A stretch of DNA of 15,507 bases, taken from contig CAYYMX010000024.1 in the NCBI GenBank assembly GCA_964473045.1, positions 1 through 15,507 on the forward strand, given 5' to 3'. The stretch is from CAYYMX01 sp964473045 (lineage in GTDB: Bacteria; Pseudomonadota; Alphaproteobacteria; Methylaequorales; Methylaequoraceae). Each line of letters begins with the position of its first letter. The stretch's first letter is position 1. A program made the translations under genes and the position numbers. A model generated the notes under the pieces. The model did not search any database. It saw nothing but the letters and a program-made list of their open reading frames with translations, and was not told where the DNA came from. Shown in pieces: positions 6,741 to 13,276 of the stretch.

Positions 6741-6759
6741 TTGATTAATATTTAATCAA
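6741..6759. repeat. AT-rich perfect palindrome TTGATTAA-TAT-TTAATCAA
   Basis: Eight-base perfect arms flank a 3-base centre in the non-coding DNA between the SDR gene and uvrC. It could be a protein-binding dyad or a weak hairpin downstream of the SDR gene. With no G+C-rich stem it is a poor intrinsic terminator. AT-rich composition makes short palindromes fairly common. Confidence 0.4.
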
Positions 6760-6856
6760 AATTGTAAATATTTGAATCTACTACAGAAAAAAAATGTTTT
6801 AATCAATTATTACAGGTAAATTTTAAAAAAATCTTGAAATTGACTTTTTCTCGCTT

Positions 6857-6889
6857 TTCAGGTGTTTTGTGAACAACTTCAGGTTTTTT
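6857..6889. repeat. Direct repeat TTCAGGT(G/T)TTTT, two copies 21 bases apart
   Basis: Copies at 6857-6868 and 6878-6889 differ by one base and are spaced exactly two DNA helical turns apart. The second copy overlaps the SDR stop codon. Between them is TGTGAACAA, a degenerate DnaA-like nonamer on the opposite strand (TTGTTCACA). Function unknown; it may be a chance repeat. Confidence 0.35.
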
Positions 6890-7649
6890 ATTCCATTTTC
6901 ATTTTTTTTGACTTTGAATGTGCCCAACCTAGACTTTGCCCTGAATCAAGTGTCAAAATTTCTCCAGTGACGGAATTATTATTAATTATGTAATCAATTG
7001 CATTATTTATTTCAGATAGGTTAACTTGTTTTTTTAAAGGTGTCCTCAAAATTTGACTTCTGAATTGATCTGGTGATTGATTTTTACTTTTCAATGTTGG
7101 GCCTGGTGAAATTCCATTCACCCTTATTTTTGGTGAGAGTGAAATGGCTAAACTTATCGTTAATGCTGAGAGCGCAACTTTGCTTATAGTGTAAGAAGTA
7201 AAATAGGGTGTAATATTTTTTACTCTTTGATCAAGAATATTTATTATTATACCTTCTCTCTTACCCAGTCCTTTCACAAAATATTTTGACAAAAAGAAAG
7301 GTGTTTTAAGATTAACATTGATATGTCTATCAAATATATAATCAGAAGAATCTAGTAAATTATCGTAATCAAATATTGAGGCATTATTTATTAGCAAATC
7401 TATTTTACCGAATTTTTCTAAAATATTTCTAAAAAAAACGTTTAAATTTTTGTTTTTTTCAAAATCAAATTTAAATCCCATAAATTTTGCATTAGTAGAA
7501 TCCAATTCTTTTTCAAACTTTTCTAATTCTTTTTTTGATTTGTTATATTGAACCGCTACATTATAGCCTTTTTGGATTAGATGCGTTGCAATCGATCCAC
7601 CTATCCTCTTAGTTCCTCCAGTTATTAAGGCTGATTTATATTTTTTCAT
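6888..7649 (-). CDS. Short-chain dehydrogenase/reductase of the pteridine reductase (FolM/PTR1-like) type
   Basis: This 253-residue NAD(P)H-dependent oxidoreductase has a Rossmann-fold start TGGTKRIG (10-17), LINNAS (86-91), D140 in NILDQRV, the catalytic pair Y153/K157 in SYTISK, and SPGPT shortly after. Most short-chain dehydrogenases have serine at the D140 position. An aspartate 13 residues before the tyrosine, with a TGxxxRxG nucleotide motif, is the arrangement of pteridine reductase PTR1 (Asp181/Tyr194/Lys198). Reduction of dihydrobiopterin, dihydromonapterin or dihydrofolate is therefore a reasonable inference, not proven. The DQRV...SYT(L/I)SK and GQ.LGW segments match the SDR that lies next to uvrC-pgsA in many alphaproteobacteria. 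The ATG at 7649 overlaps the uvrB end by 14 bases, so the two are co-transcribed. Confidence 0.85.
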   Translation of the reverse strand: MKKYKSALITGGTKRIGGSIATHLIQKGYNVAVQYNKSKKELEKFEKELDSTNAKFMGFKFDFEKNKNLNVFFRNILEKFGKIDLLINNASIFDYDNLLDSSDYIFDRHINVNLKTPFFLSKYFVKGLGKREGIIINILDQRVKNITPYFTSYTISKVALSALTISLAISLSPKIRVNGISPGPTLKSKNQSPDQFRSQILRTPLKKQVNLSEINNAIDYIINNNSVTGEILTLDSGQSLGWAHSKSKKMKME

Positions 7650-9624
7650 TAATTCCTAACTCTTTTCTTTCTAAAATCTTTATTTTATCACGTAAATCTG
7701 CTGCTTTTTCAAAATCAAGGTTCTCAGCATATTGAAACATTCTTTTTTTTAAATCCTCAATATCACTCTTAATTATAAAGCTTTTCTTGTTTTTTTCTTT
7801 GTTTTTATTTTCTTTTCTCTCAGAAAAGTTTACGATATCATCGATTTTCCTATATGTTGATTTTGGAACTATATTGTTCTCCTTATTATATTTTATTTGT
7901 TTAATTCTTCTTCTGCTTGTTTCATTCAGTGCATTCATAATTGAATCTGTTTTTCGGTCAGCATAGAGGATAACTCTTCCATTAACATTTCTAGAAGCTC
8001 TTCCAATTGTCTGAATCAGAGAAACTTGAGACCTTAAAAAACCTTCTTTATCTGCATCAAATATTGATACTAAACCACATTCAGGGATGTCTAATCCTTC
8101 TCTAAGAAGATTAATTCCTACTAAAACATCGTATTCTCCTAGCCTTAGATCTTTTATTAACTCAATTCTTTCTATTGCATCAATATCTGAATGCATGTAT
8201 CGAGTATTTATACTATTATCATTTAAAAACTCTGTAACTTTTTCTGCGAATTTCTTGGTCAATGTTGTAATTAATACTCGAAGTTTCTTTTTTTTCATTT
8301 TTTTGCATTCTTCAATAATGTCTTCTACCTGATTTGAGGCTTTTCTAATTTCACAAATTGGATCAACTAGACCTGTAGGCCTTACTATTTGTTCTACAAA
8401 CGCACCTTTTGTTCTATTTAATTCATATATTCCTGGAGTGGCAGAAACATAAATTGTTTGACCCTTAAAAGATTCCCACTCTTCAAACATTAGTGGTCTA
8501 TTATCTTTGCATGATGGAAGTCTAAATCCATAGCATTCCAGTGTTTCTTTTCTTGATCTATCGCCTTTAAACATACCTTTAATTTGTGGAACAGTTACAT
8601 GTGATTCATCCACAAACAGTATTGTGTCTTTAGGTAAATATTCAAACAATGTTGGAGGTGGCTCTCCCTCTTTCCTTCCTGTCAGATGGCGAGAATAATT
8701 TTCAATTCCAGAGCAAGTACCAGTTGCTGTAATCATTTCTATATCAAATTTTGTTCTTCTTTCAATTCGCTCAGCTTCTAAAAATAATTTTTTTGATTCA
8801 AAATACTTAATCCTAACTGCTAGCTCTTCTCTTATTTTTTCAACTGCACTTTTTAAAGATGGTTGAGGTGTCACGTAATGACTGTTTGCGAAAACTAAAA
8901 TTTCATTCAGACTTTTAGTAATATCACCAAGAAATGGATCAAATTCATCGATTGACTCTACAATATCTCCATAAAAAGATATTCTCCAAGATTTATCTTC
9001 GAAATGGGCAGGAAAAATTTCTAAAATGTCACCAGTGCTTCTGAATGTACCTCTTATGTGCACTTGATCGTTTCTTTTATATTGTAACTCAACTAATCTT
9101 CTTTTCATTTTTTCCATATCAAAATTTGTACCTTTTTTTACTTTGAATGCCATTGAAGAGTATGATTCAACTGAACCAATTCCATAAATGCATGATACGC
9201 TAGCTACAATTATAGTATCTTTTCTTTCTAATAAAGCTCTTGTGGCGCCATGTCTCATTCTATCAATCTGTTCATTTATAGAAGATTCTTTTTCGATATA
9301 TGTGTCAGATCTAGGGACATAAGCTTCTGGTGTATAATAGTCATAATAAGAAACAAAGTATTCAACGCAGTTTCGAGGAAAGAAATTTTTCATTTCACCA
9401 TATAATTGAGCAGCTAATATTTTATTCGGAGCAAATATTAATGCCGGTCTTTGAAGACTATTTATAATGTTGGCCATCGTAAATGTTTTTCCAGAACCAG
9501 TAACACCAAGTAGCACTTGATCTTTTTCTTTTTCAATTAGTCCTTTGCACAGATCTTTTATAGCAGAAGGTTGGTCTCCAGATGGTTTGTATGAACTCTT
9601 TATTTCAAAGGTTTTTTTTTTCAT
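7636..9624 (-). CDS. uvrB: Excinuclease ABC subunit B (UvrB)
   Basis: UvrB is the damage-verifying ATPase of nucleotide excision repair: it is loaded by UvrA, clamps one strand with its beta-hairpin and recruits UvrC. The 662-residue protein is full length. Visible parts are Walker A GVTGSGKT (40-47), the beta-hairpin region rich in tyrosine (VSYYDYYTPEAYVPRSDTY, 91-109), DESH (339-342), the helicase segment REGLDIPE with QTIGRASRN, and a C-terminal UVR motif (about 622-655, KKRMFQYAENLDFEKAADLR) that pairs with UvrC. The linker before the UVR motif is a lysine/asparagine-rich low-complexity stretch, as expected in AT-rich genomes. No alphaproteobacterial LexA box (GAAC-N7-GAAC or GTTC-N7-GTTC) was seen in the 95-base upstream region, so SOS control is not evident. 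UvrA is not in the window. Confidence 0.97.
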   Translation of the reverse strand: MKKKTFEIKSSYKPSGDQPSAIKDLCKGLIEKEKDQVLLGVTGSGKTFTMANIINSLQRPALIFAPNKILAAQLYGEMKNFFPRNCVEYFVSYYDYYTPEAYVPRSDTYIEKESSINEQIDRMRHGATRALLERKDTIIVASVSCIYGIGSVESYSSMAFKVKKGTNFDMEKMKRRLVELQYKRNDQVHIRGTFRSTGDILEIFPAHFEDKSWRISFYGDIVESIDEFDPFLGDITKSLNEILVFANSHYVTPQPSLKSAVEKIREELAVRIKYFESKKLFLEAERIERRTKFDIEMITATGTCSGIENYSRHLTGRKEGEPPPTLFEYLPKDTILFVDESHVTVPQIKGMFKGDRSRKETLECYGFRLPSCKDNRPLMFEEWESFKGQTIYVSATPGIYELNRTKGAFVEQIVRPTGLVDPICEIRKASNQVEDIIEECKKMKKKKLRVLITTLTKKFAEKVTEFLNDNSINTRYMHSDIDAIERIELIKDLRLGEYDVLVGINLLREGLDIPECGLVSIFDADKEGFLRSQVSLIQTIGRASRNVNGRVILYADRKTDSIMNALNETSRRRIKQIKYNKENNIVPKSTYRKIDDIVNFSERKENKNKEKNKKSFIIKSDIEDLKKRMFQYAENLDFEKAADLRDKIKILERKELGINEKI

Positions 9625-9719
9625 TTAAACAAAATTGATCTAATTAAATTTTCTAATATCATTTTAATTATCTTTATATATAATCGAAAAATTAAAGTTT
9701 TAAATTTTTTTTCTTATTA
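9625..9719. promoter_or_regulatory. Divergent promoter region uvrB / aatA with a TATAAT
   Basis: These 95 very AT-rich bases separate head-to-head starts. An exact TATAAT lies at 9679-9684 on the plus strand, about 35 bases before the aatA ATG. It sits within the palindrome TTATATATAA (9674-9683), so a TATAAA also reads toward uvrB. No convincing -35 element was seen for either direction. Confidence 0.35.
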
Positions 9720-10922
9720 ATGAAATCAACTTCTGAAAGAATTAATCGCTTTAAGCCATCTTTGACAGTTAAAATCTCCCAAAAGGCTCGAGAAATGAGA
9801 CTTAGTGGAAAGAATGTTATTAGTTTAAGTTCTGGTGAACCTGATTTTGATACACCAAACCATATTAAAAAAGAAGCCATAAAATCTATTAATGCGGGTT
9901 TTACAAAGTATACCCAAGTTGATGGAATTCCGGAATTAAAGGAATCAATAGTTAGAAAATTTATTTATGAAAATAATATTAAGTATGAACAAAATCAAAT
10001 TAGCGTTGGTGTGGGCGGGAAGCATGTGATTTATAATCTTTTTATGTCTTCAATCAATCATGGTGATGAAGTAATAATTCCAGCTCCCTACTGGGTTTCA
10101 TACCCTGATATTGTAAGTTTATGCGGAGGCCAGCCTAAGACTATAGAAACAAAAATAGAAGATGGTTTTAAAATTACTCCAGAATTGTTGAAAGAAAAAA
10201 TAACAAAAAAAACTAAATGGTTAATAATTAATTCTCCATGCAACCCGACCGGAACAGTATATTCAAAAAAAGAATTAAAAGAAATCTCCAAAGTTTTAAT
10301 AGATCATTCTTGGGTCAAGATTTTATCTGATGATATTTACGAACATATTTTGTATGGTCAAAGTGAGTTTTCAAATATTATAAATGTTGAGCCAAGACTT
10401 TATGAAAGAACTTTTATTGTAAATGGTGTTTCCAAAGCTTTTTCAATGACAGGTTGGAGAATAGGTTACGGAGCTGGAGATCCAGCCTTAATTGAATCGA
10501 TTTCTAAAATTCAGTCTCAAAGTACAACTAATCCATGCTCAATAAGTCAGATTGCAGCCAAACATGCTCTTGACAGTAATAAGGATTTTTTAGAGGAATG
10601 GATAAGAAAGTTTGAACAAAGAAAAGAATATTTAATTAATTTCTTTCAATCAATTAAAGAATTTAAGACTTTTATTCCTGATGGAGCGTTTTATCTATTT
10701 ATTTCTTGCGAGGGTTTTTTATACAAATCAGATCACAAAGGCTTTCTTGTCAAGAGTGATGTGGATTTTGCAGAATATTTGCTAACAGATGCTGGAGTTG
10801 CTGTGGTTCCGGGTATAGCCTTTGGTATGTCACCGTATTTTAGAATATCTTATGCTACTTCACTTGAGAAACTAAAGAAAGCTTGTAATTTAATTGAAAA
10901 ATCTGTAGACAAACTAAAATAA
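9720..10922 (+). CDS. aatA: Aspartate aminotransferase, class I subgroup Ib (AspC/AatA type)
   Basis: This 400-residue cytoplasmic PLP enzyme transfers the amino group between aspartate/glutamate and their oxo acids. Subgroup Ib enzymes of this kind in alphaproteobacteria can also aminate prephenate. Hallmarks: SSGEPDFDTP (37-46), YTQVDGIPEL (64-73), PYWVSYPD (123-130), NPTG (175-178), D205 in SDDIYEHI, the Schiff-base lysine K239 in NGVSKAFSMTGWRIGY, R247 and the carboxylate-binding R375 in YFRISYA. K101 in VGGK aligns by context with the lysine that binds the distal carboxylate in Thermus AspAT, favouring acidic substrates. The ATG at 9720 gives the usual N-terminus and follows a T-rich leader with no clear Shine-Dalgarno sequence. 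The stop overlaps the next start by one base (TAATG). Substrate preference, including prephenate, cannot be settled by sequence. Confidence 0.92.
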   Translation: MKSTSERINRFKPSLTVKISQKAREMRLSGKNVISLSSGEPDFDTPNHIKKEAIKSINAGFTKYTQVDGIPELKESIVRKFIYENNIKYEQNQISVGVGGKHVIYNLFMSSINHGDEVIIPAPYWVSYPDIVSLCGGQPKTIETKIEDGFKITPELLKEKITKKTKWLIINSPCNPTGTVYSKKELKEISKVLIDHSWVKILSDDIYEHILYGQSEFSNIINVEPRLYERTFIVNGVSKAFSMTGWRIGYGAGDPALIESISKIQSQSTTNPCSISQIAAKHALDSNKDFLEEWIRKFEQRKEYLINFFQSIKEFKTFIPDGAFYLFISCEGFLYKSDHKGFLVKSDVDFAEYLLTDAGVAVVPGIAFGMSPYFRISYATSLEKLKKACNLIEKSVDKLK

Positions 10923-11827
10923 TGAAAATCTTGGTTTATGGAGCTGGTGGAGTTGGGTCATTTATTGGAGCTTTTTTAAAAAGATCAGGTTTTGATGTAA
11001 CTTTTCTTTGTAGAGGAGAGAGGTTTAACTTTCTAAAGTCTAATGGCTTGAGACTTGAAAGTATCCTTGGTAATATTTTTTTTCCAAAAATTAGTGTTTT
11101 AAAAAAATTATCACATACAAAAAAGTTTGATATAATAATAAATACGGTAAAACTTTATGATTTTGAAAGTTCACTAAAAGATATACTAGATAAGCTAACT
11201 GGTGATTTTATAATTTTACCTTTCCAAAATGGAGTTTATGCTGAAGAATTGATTAAAAAAAAGATTGGTCAAAAAAAAACTTTTGGAGCTGTTGCGCAAA
11301 TTTCTTCTACAATTAATAACAAGCAAGTAGTTAAACATAATGGAAGATTGGCAACTTTCTTTGTGGGTTCTTATAATGGAAAACATAATGAAAAGCTAGA
11401 AGATTTTTGTCAAAAATCTATAGAATGTGGTCTTAACATATTTTTAAAAGAAGATATAAGACAAAAAATTTGGGAAAAGTTTATTTTTTTGTCAGCATTT
11501 AGTGGGATAACTACTCTTAGTGAGAAGCCTATAGGAGATATTTTTGGTAATAAAGATTTAAAAAAAATGTTTGTTAATGCTATGAATGAAACCTATACGC
11601 TTGCAAAACTATCTGGTGTTTGCTTTAAGCAAAATCCAGTGAATGTGTGGCTTGAAAAAATATCAAAAATGCCAAATGATTACACTTCATCAATGTTTGT
11701 TGATTATAAGAATGAGAAAAAACTTGAATTAGATTGGTTATCAGGATTTGTAGTTAAAAATTCAAAAAAACATAAGATTAACTGTAATACACATGAAGAA
11801 ATCTTTAGAGAAATAATGGCTAGATAA
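10922..11827 (+). CDS. Ketopantoate reductase family (PanE/ApbA-like) protein
   Basis: The 301-residue protein has the two-domain PanE fold: an N-terminal NADPH-binding Rossmann domain with GAGGVGSFIG (7-16), R31, K77 in TVKLYD and N103 in QNG, then an all-helical C-terminal domain with W184/K186 in KIWEKF, SSM at 256-258 and E269 in LELDWLSGFV. These match the E. coli PanE residues K72, N98, K176, S244 and E256. The asparagines that follow the catalytic lysine in E. coli PanE (N180, N184) are L190 and S194 here, in a WEKFIFLSAFSGITTL segment typical of many uncharacterised PanE paralogues. The protein may therefore reduce another 2-oxo acid, so no symbol is given. It is coupled to aatA by a one-base overlap and runs convergently into trxB, overlapping it by 8 bases. 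Confidence 0.85.
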   Translation: MKILVYGAGGVGSFIGAFLKRSGFDVTFLCRGERFNFLKSNGLRLESILGNIFFPKISVLKKLSHTKKFDIIINTVKLYDFESSLKDILDKLTGDFIILPFQNGVYAEELIKKKIGQKKTFGAVAQISSTINNKQVVKHNGRLATFFVGSYNGKHNEKLEDFCQKSIECGLNIFLKEDIRQKIWEKFIFLSAFSGITTLSEKPIGDIFGNKDLKKMFVNAMNETYTLAKLSGVCFKQNPVNVWLEKISKMPNDYTSSMFVDYKNEKKLELDWLSGFVVKNSKKHKINCNTHEEIFREIMAR

Positions 11828-12761
11828 TTTTTTTTTTGTTAAGAAAACTTTCAACTTCTATAGCACTCATACATCCCATACCTGCAGCTGTAACGGCTTG
11901 TCTATATATTTTGTCAGTTACGTCACCAGCAGCAAAAACACCATTAATGCTAGTCTTTGTTGAATCCGGCTCTGTTATAATATATCCCTCATTATCCATT
12001 TTTAGGGATTTCTTAAAAATTTCTGTTGAAGGAATATGTCCAATAGCAACAAAAAATCCGTCAAGATTAATGTTTTTTTTTTTTTTGTTAACAATATTTT
12101 GAATAGTTATTGACTTTATCAACTTTGAAGATAAATCACCATTAATTTTGGTTACAACTGTATCCCAAATTATGTCAACATTCTTTTTCTTGAACAATCT
12201 ATCTTGCAAGATTTTTTCACCCCTTAATTTATCCCTTCGATGAATCAAAGTTACACTTTTACAAAGATTTGATAAAAAAAGAGCTTCTTCTAAAGCTGTA
12301 TTTCCTCCACCTACGACGATAACTTTTTTATTTTTAAAGAAAAAACCATCACAGGTTGCACATGCGGAAACTCCATATCCTCTAAAATCTTTTTCTCCTT
12401 CAATATCTAACCACTTTGCCTTTGCTCCAGTAGCTATAACAACAGAAAATGTATTTATTATTTTTTTTTCAGTTTTTACTTTGAAAGGAAAACAGTTGAA
12501 ATCTACTTCAACAACATAGTCATTTTCAATGCTTGTTCCGTATTCTATAGCCTGTTTTCTCATCTGTTCCATTAGCCAGGGGCCTTGAATTGGTTTTTCA
12601 AATCCAGGGTAATTTTCTACATCTGTAGTAATTGTTAATTGTCCCCCAGGTTCTAGACCACTTATAATCATGGGATGTAAACCAGATCTTGCTGAATATA
12701 TTGCTGCAGTATAACCAGCTGGACCAGATCCAATAATTAGAACATTCTGAGTTTTATTCAT
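11820..12761 (-). CDS. trxB: Thioredoxin-disulfide reductase (TrxB)
   Basis: TrxB moves electrons from NADPH through FAD to thioredoxin in the cytoplasm. The 313-residue protein is full length for the low-molecular-weight type. It shows the N-terminal FAD motif GSGPAGYTAA (11-20), GLEPGGQL (35-42), the redox-active pair C134/C137 in SACATCDG, the NADPH motif GGGNTALEEA (151-160), HRRDKLR (174-180) and the C-terminal FAD segment AAGDVTDKIYRQAVTAAG. HRRDKLR favours NADPH over NADH. One base separates its ATG from the greA stop. A 14-base poly-A run (12073-12086) encodes the N-KKKK-N segment in the NADPH domain. Its 3' end overlaps the convergent PanE-like gene, with no GC-rich terminator between them. 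Confidence 0.96.
   Translation of the reverse strand: MNKTQNVLIIGSGPAGYTAAIYSARSGLHPMIISGLEPGGQLTITTDVENYPGFEKPIQGPWLMEQMRKQAIEYGTSIENDYVVEVDFNCFPFKVKTEKKIINTFSVVIATGAKAKWLDIEGEKDFRGYGVSACATCDGFFFKNKKVIVVGGGNTALEEALFLSNLCKSVTLIHRRDKLRGEKILQDRLFKKKNVDIIWDTVVTKINGDLSSKLIKSITIQNIVNKKKKNINLDGFFVAIGHIPSTEIFKKSLKMDNEGYIITEPDSTKTSINGVFAAGDVTDKIYRQAVTAAGMGCMSAIEVESFLNKKKII
12073..12086 (-). repeat. Homopolymer A14 tract inside trxB
   Basis: Fourteen consecutive A on the minus strand (T on the plus) encode NKKKKN and keep the frame. It is the longest homopolymer seen in the window; others reach about 10-11. Such tracts are prone to polymerase slippage and to sequencing indels, yet the frame is intact here. 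Confidence 0.9.
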
Positions 12762-12762
12762 T

Positions 12763-13239
12763 TTATTTCAATTTTATAGAATTTATTTGGTACTCTTTAA
12801 GGCCATTTGGTGTTTCAACTTCGAAAACATCATCAATACTTTTATTTATCATGGCTTTACAAAGTGGGGCAGAAATAGAAATTTGATTTTTTTCAATGTC
12901 AGCCTCATCAGCACCTACAATTTTATAAGTGTGCTTATTATTATTGTTCAAATCTGTAACTTTTACTGTTGCCCCAAAGACTACTTTTGAACAATCTAAA
13001 TTTGAGGTGTCTATTATTTCCGCTCTATTAACTTTGTTTTCCAATTCAGAAATTTTTCCTTCGATAAAACCTTGTTTTTCCCTTGCTGCATGATATTCAG
13101 CGTTCTCTGACAAATCTCCATGTTCTCTTGCATCAGAAATAGCTTTAATAACATTTGGTCTATCAATATTTTTTAATTTTTCTAATTCTGACTTAAGTTT
13201 TTTAAAACCGTCGTAAGTCATAGGGAATTTTTGATCCAT
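12763..13239 (-). CDS. greA: Transcription elongation factor GreA
   Basis: GreA binds RNA polymerase through its C-terminal domain and inserts an N-terminal coiled coil into the secondary channel, stimulating cleavage of backtracked RNA. The 158-residue protein has the usual size. The coiled coil spans about 10-75, with the catalytic-tip acidic pair D42 and E45 in HGDLSENAEYHAAREKQ. The globular FKBP-like domain (about 82-158) ends with the VFEVETPNGLKEYQI segment. The ATG at 13239 gives the common alphaproteobacterial N-terminus with an internal P-M-T; a start at M7 is possible but less likely. It lies 37 bases after carB and one base before trxB. carB-greA linkage is common in alphaproteobacteria. 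Confidence 0.96.
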   Translation of the reverse strand: MDQKFPMTYDGFKKLKSELEKLKNIDRPNVIKAISDAREHGDLSENAEYHAAREKQGFIEGKISELENKVNRAEIIDTSNLDCSKVVFGATVKVTDLNNNNKHTYKIVGADEADIEKNQISISAPLCKAMINKSIDDVFEVETPNGLKEYQINSIKLK

Positions 13240-13276
13240 AATGTAAGATTATAACTCTTTAAAATTATTAATTCTA

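Larger units (their letters stand above)
6612..6887. other. Largest intergenic region (276 bases) between the SDR gene and uvrC
   Basis: This is the only long gene-free stretch in an otherwise gap-free window. It holds the candidate uvrC promoter, the DnaA-box-like inverted repeat, an AT palindrome (6741-6759) and a 21-base-spaced direct repeat (6857-6889). No open reading frame of useful length, tRNA cloverleaf or GC-rich hairpin with T-run was seen on either strand. Confidence 0.6.

Noticed and set aside
6741..6759. Rho-independent terminator after the SDR gene
   Set aside because: The stem is nearly all A/T and no clean U-run follows on the transcribed strand, so a stable terminator hairpin is not supported.
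6741..6759. CtrA-binding site (TTAA-N7-TTAA)
   Set aside because: TTAA repeats occur here but with spacings of 3 or 5, not 7.
6867..6880. LexA-type SOS box (GAAC-N7-GAAC) upstream of uvrC
   Set aside because: Only a single GAAC is present, without a second copy at the right spacing. The uvrB upstream region also lacks a pair.
6612..6887. Chromosome replication origin (oriC)
   Set aside because: Only one exact DnaA box plus degenerate copies, no box cluster and no typical origin neighbours. The regulatory reading is kept only as a candidate.
11836..12102. Open frame on the plus strand opposite trxB (88 codons)
   Set aside because: It is the antisense of conserved FAD and NADPH segments of TrxB; composition and position indicate a shadow frame.
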